Shown here: piece by piece, positions 11,637 to 12,868 of the stretch | How positions within the stretch are numbered: the stretch's first letter is position 1 | How the letters are laid out: every line of letters starts with the position of its first letter | Origin: JALZAA01 sp046724655 | GTDB taxonomy: Bacteria > Actinomycetota > Acidimicrobiia > IMCC26256 > JACDBD01 | Length of the DNA stretch: 12,868 bases | Assembly: GCA_046724655.1 (NCBI GenBank) | Contig: JBKOWY010000174.1 | Location: forward strand, 1 to 12,868 | Reading direction: 5' to 3' | Program-made: the position numbers and the translations under genes | The notes under the pieces: model-generated | The model's database searches: none | What the model saw: the letters and a program-made list of their open reading frames with translations, nothing else | What the model was told of the DNA's origin: nothing

Positions 11637-12758
11637 ATGCCGCCCGAGATACTTCAGTGGAAAGAGCTGTATGCGGAGGTCGTGCAGACCGGGTTGTGCA
11701 CGGGGTGCGCCGGCTGCGTGATCGTCTGCCCGCATGACGTCCTCGGGTACAACGACGAGAACGGCGTCTACAAGCCCTTCCAGTTCGAGGAAGGTTGGGG
11801 ACCGGACAACTGCAGCCACGGCGAGAAGGGGTGCACGAGCTGCACGCGCGCCTGTCCGCGGTTCCGGGCGTGGGAGACCGAGATCGACGAGTTCATGTAC
11901 GGCCGAACCCGCGAGCCCATCGAGGTCGAAGGGGTTTCGAAGGACATCGTGCTCGCTCGCGCCACCGATCCCGTGCTCGCCGAGGTGGGCCAGGACGGCG
12001 GACTGGTCTCGGCCATTCTTCTTTACGCGATCGAGCACGACATCATCGACGCCGCGCTCGTCTCGTACCTGGAAGGTGACGGTTCGACGTGGAAGGCCGT
12101 GCCCGGCGTGGCTCGCACCAAGGAGGACATCATCGCCTCCGCCGGAAGCCGCTATACGTACTCGGCGAACACCATGGCGTACGACGAGGCGGTCGAGAGC
12201 GGCGCCGAGCGGCTCGCGCTCGTCGGGATGAGCTGTCAGAGCTCGGTGCCCCCGGTGATGAACCAGCGCCGGGCGGGCAAGGTCGGCCGGCGGATGGTGC
12301 TCAACATCGGGCTGTTGTGCTCGAAGACGTTCGACGACGCCATCTTCGAGGAGCTGCTCGAGGCGAAGTACGGCCTCAAGCGGGCCGAGATCAAGAAGAT
12401 GAACATCAAGGGACGCCTGCAGATCTGGATGCACGACGGCCGGTATGTCGAGGTGCCGCTCAAGGAGTGCCACGCCTTCACGCGCGAAGGCTGCAAGCTG
12501 TGTCCCGACTTCGCTGCCGAGCACGCCGACATCTCGACCGGCGGCATCGGCGCGTTCAACGACTGGACGCTGACGCTCGTCCGCACCGACGCCGGTCGCG
12601 ACATCATGGGGCGGTTGGAACGCGACGGATGGATCGAGGTGCGCGGCGCCGACGAGGACCTCGGCGCTCTCGAGCTGCTGCACAAGCTGGCCAAGAAGCA
12701 ACGCGCCCGCTGGCCTGACTTCGCGCACATCGACGCACCTCGCCTCGTGGCGTCCTGA
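11637..12758 (+). CDS. coenzyme F420 hydrogenase/dehydrogenase beta-subunit (FrhB) family iron-sulfur protein
   Basis: FrhB-type proteins hold FAD and iron-sulfur clusters and pass electrons to or from F420 or another acceptor. This 373-aa protein starts with a two-cluster ferredoxin-like domain: C21-x2-C24-x2-C27-x3-C31P and C59...C66-x2-C69-x3-C73P. The FrhB N-terminal domain follows (GQDGGLVSAILLYAIEHDIIDAALV region, 118-142), then the FrhB C-terminal domain with VGMSCQ (197-201) and IGLLCSK (224-230). The hallmark EGCKLCPDFAAEHADISTGG (284-303) has Cys286, Cys289 and ADIS. It is soluble with no signal peptide. It stands alone between a divergent membrane operon and a structured leader: no hydrogenase large or small subunit and no F420 biosynthesis gene are nearby. 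An F420-dependent oxidoreductase is likely, but related ferredoxin-dependent reductases cannot be excluded. Confidence 0.9.
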   Translation: MPPEILQWKELYAEVVQTGLCTGCAGCVIVCPHDVLGYNDENGVYKPFQFEEGWGPDNCSHGEKGCTSCTRACPRFRAWETEIDEFMYGRTREPIEVEGVSKDIVLARATDPVLAEVGQDGGLVSAILLYAIEHDIIDAALVSYLEGDGSTWKAVPGVARTKEDIIASAGSRYTYSANTMAYDEAVESGAERLALVGMSCQSSVPPVMNQRRAGKVGRRMVLNIGLLCSKTFDDAIFEELLEAKYGLKRAEIKKMNIKGRLQIWMHDGRYVEVPLKECHAFTREGCKLCPDFAAEHADISTGGIGAFNDWTLTLVRTDAGRDIMGRLERDGWIEVRGADEDLGALELLHKLAKKQRARWPDFAHIDAPRLVAS

Positions 12759-12780
12759 TCCTGTCGTAGTCGGGTCTCAC

Positions 12781-12786
12781 TACACT
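12781..12786 (+). promoter_or_regulatory. -10-like element before the structured leader
   Basis: TACACT at 12781-12786 is a good -10; transcription would begin near 12791-12794, exactly at the first base pairs of the leader structure. No convincing -35 is seen about 17 bp upstream, so the call is tentative. Confidence 0.4.
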
Positions 12787-12790
12787 CACA

Positions 12791-12848
12791 CCCGGCGTGC
12801 CGGGAAGTCTGGTCGGCGTTGACTCGACCCGCGCCGAAGGGCTTCCCG
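12791..12848 (+). ncRNA. putative cis-regulatory structured leader RNA (riboswitch-like)
   Basis: Three stems can form. Stem A pairs CCCGG (12791-12795) with CCGGG (12800-12804). Stem B pairs CGGGAAG (12801-12807) with CTTCCCG (12842-12848), directly before an ATG. Stem C pairs TCGGCG (12813-12818) with CGCCGA (12832-12837), nested inside B. A and B share 12801-12804, so they exclude each other. In the A state the region before the ATG is free; in the B state it is closed. This is the layout of a translational switch. I cannot assign a family with certainty. I have an unverified impression of leaders ahead of actinobacterial cation antiporter genes; a cobalamin box pattern is not seen. Confidence 0.5.
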
Positions 12849-12868
12849 ATGACCGGTCGCCGAACCCA
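12849..12868 (+). CDS. start of a gene cut off by the window edge (partial)
   Basis: An ATG at 12849 opens a frame reading MTGRRT to the window edge, with GAAGGG (12836-12841) seven bases before it. It is called mainly because it sits exactly behind the structured leader. A short polar, basic N-terminus is all that is visible, so the product is unknown. Confidence 0.45.

Noticed and set aside
11421..12728. 435-residue minus-strand frame opposite the FrhB-like gene
   Set aside because: The plus strand carries all the cysteine motifs of the family; the minus frame has none and runs across the divergent control region.
12791..12848. Cobalamin riboswitch
   Set aside because: GGGAAG-type bases are reminiscent, but the conserved B12-box pattern and the required length are missing.
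1..12868. CRISPR array, insertion sequence, toxin-antitoxin or defence system
   Set aside because: No regularly spaced repeats with unique spacers, no transposase or terminal inverted repeats, and no toxin, nuclease or defence motifs were found on either strand.

Overview
The window is high-GC, tightly packed chromosomal DNA that looks actinobacterial. Support for this is the dense GC-rich codon use with GTG starts, DUF2505, DUF4328 and DUF4190 proteins, an F420-hydrogenase beta-subunit-like flavoprotein, a GH15 protein of the actinobacterial glucoamylase/trehalase kind, and tadA close to a tRNA-Ser gene. An Acidimicrobiia-like or related lineage is a reasonable guess, but no phylogenetic marker in the window settles it. 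I see no mobile element, CRISPR array, phage gene or recent-transfer signature, and no gene-free stretch longer than about 260 bp.

Left part (1-2549): the C-terminal membrane anchor of an unseen protein, then tadA (tRNA A34 deaminase). A hairpin follows, then a convergent VOC/glyoxalase-fold gene. Next come a complete tRNA-Ser(CGA) with encoded CCA and a membrane-anchored protein whose C-terminal third is a tandem repeat of alternating acidic and arginine-rich blocks.

Middle part (2557-8079): on the minus strand, metF (methylenetetrahydrofolate reductase) is followed after 7 bp by a cytoplasmic GH29 alpha-L-fucosidase-like gene. Divergent from metF is a plus-strand run of DUF2505, SDR oxidoreductase and GH15 glucoamylase/trehalase-like genes; the last two overlap by ATGA.

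Right part (8087-12868): two small integral-membrane genes on the minus strand (the first-transcribed is DoxX-like) are divergent from a winged-helix regulator with a SufR-like cysteine C-terminus. The shared 96-bp control region carries a good minus-strand promoter, a palindrome just after its predicted start site, and an extended -10 placing the regulator's mRNA start almost at its GTG. Next is a minus-strand DUF4328 - DUF4190 - SnoaL-like operon, then a divergent FrhB-like F420/iron-sulfur protein. The window ends in a strongly structured leader whose alternative stems include the bases touching the ATG of a new gene cut off by the edge. That leader, the regulator/membrane-protein switch and the charged-repeat membrane protein are the most interesting items. 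Nothing here is clearly a new multi-gene system.
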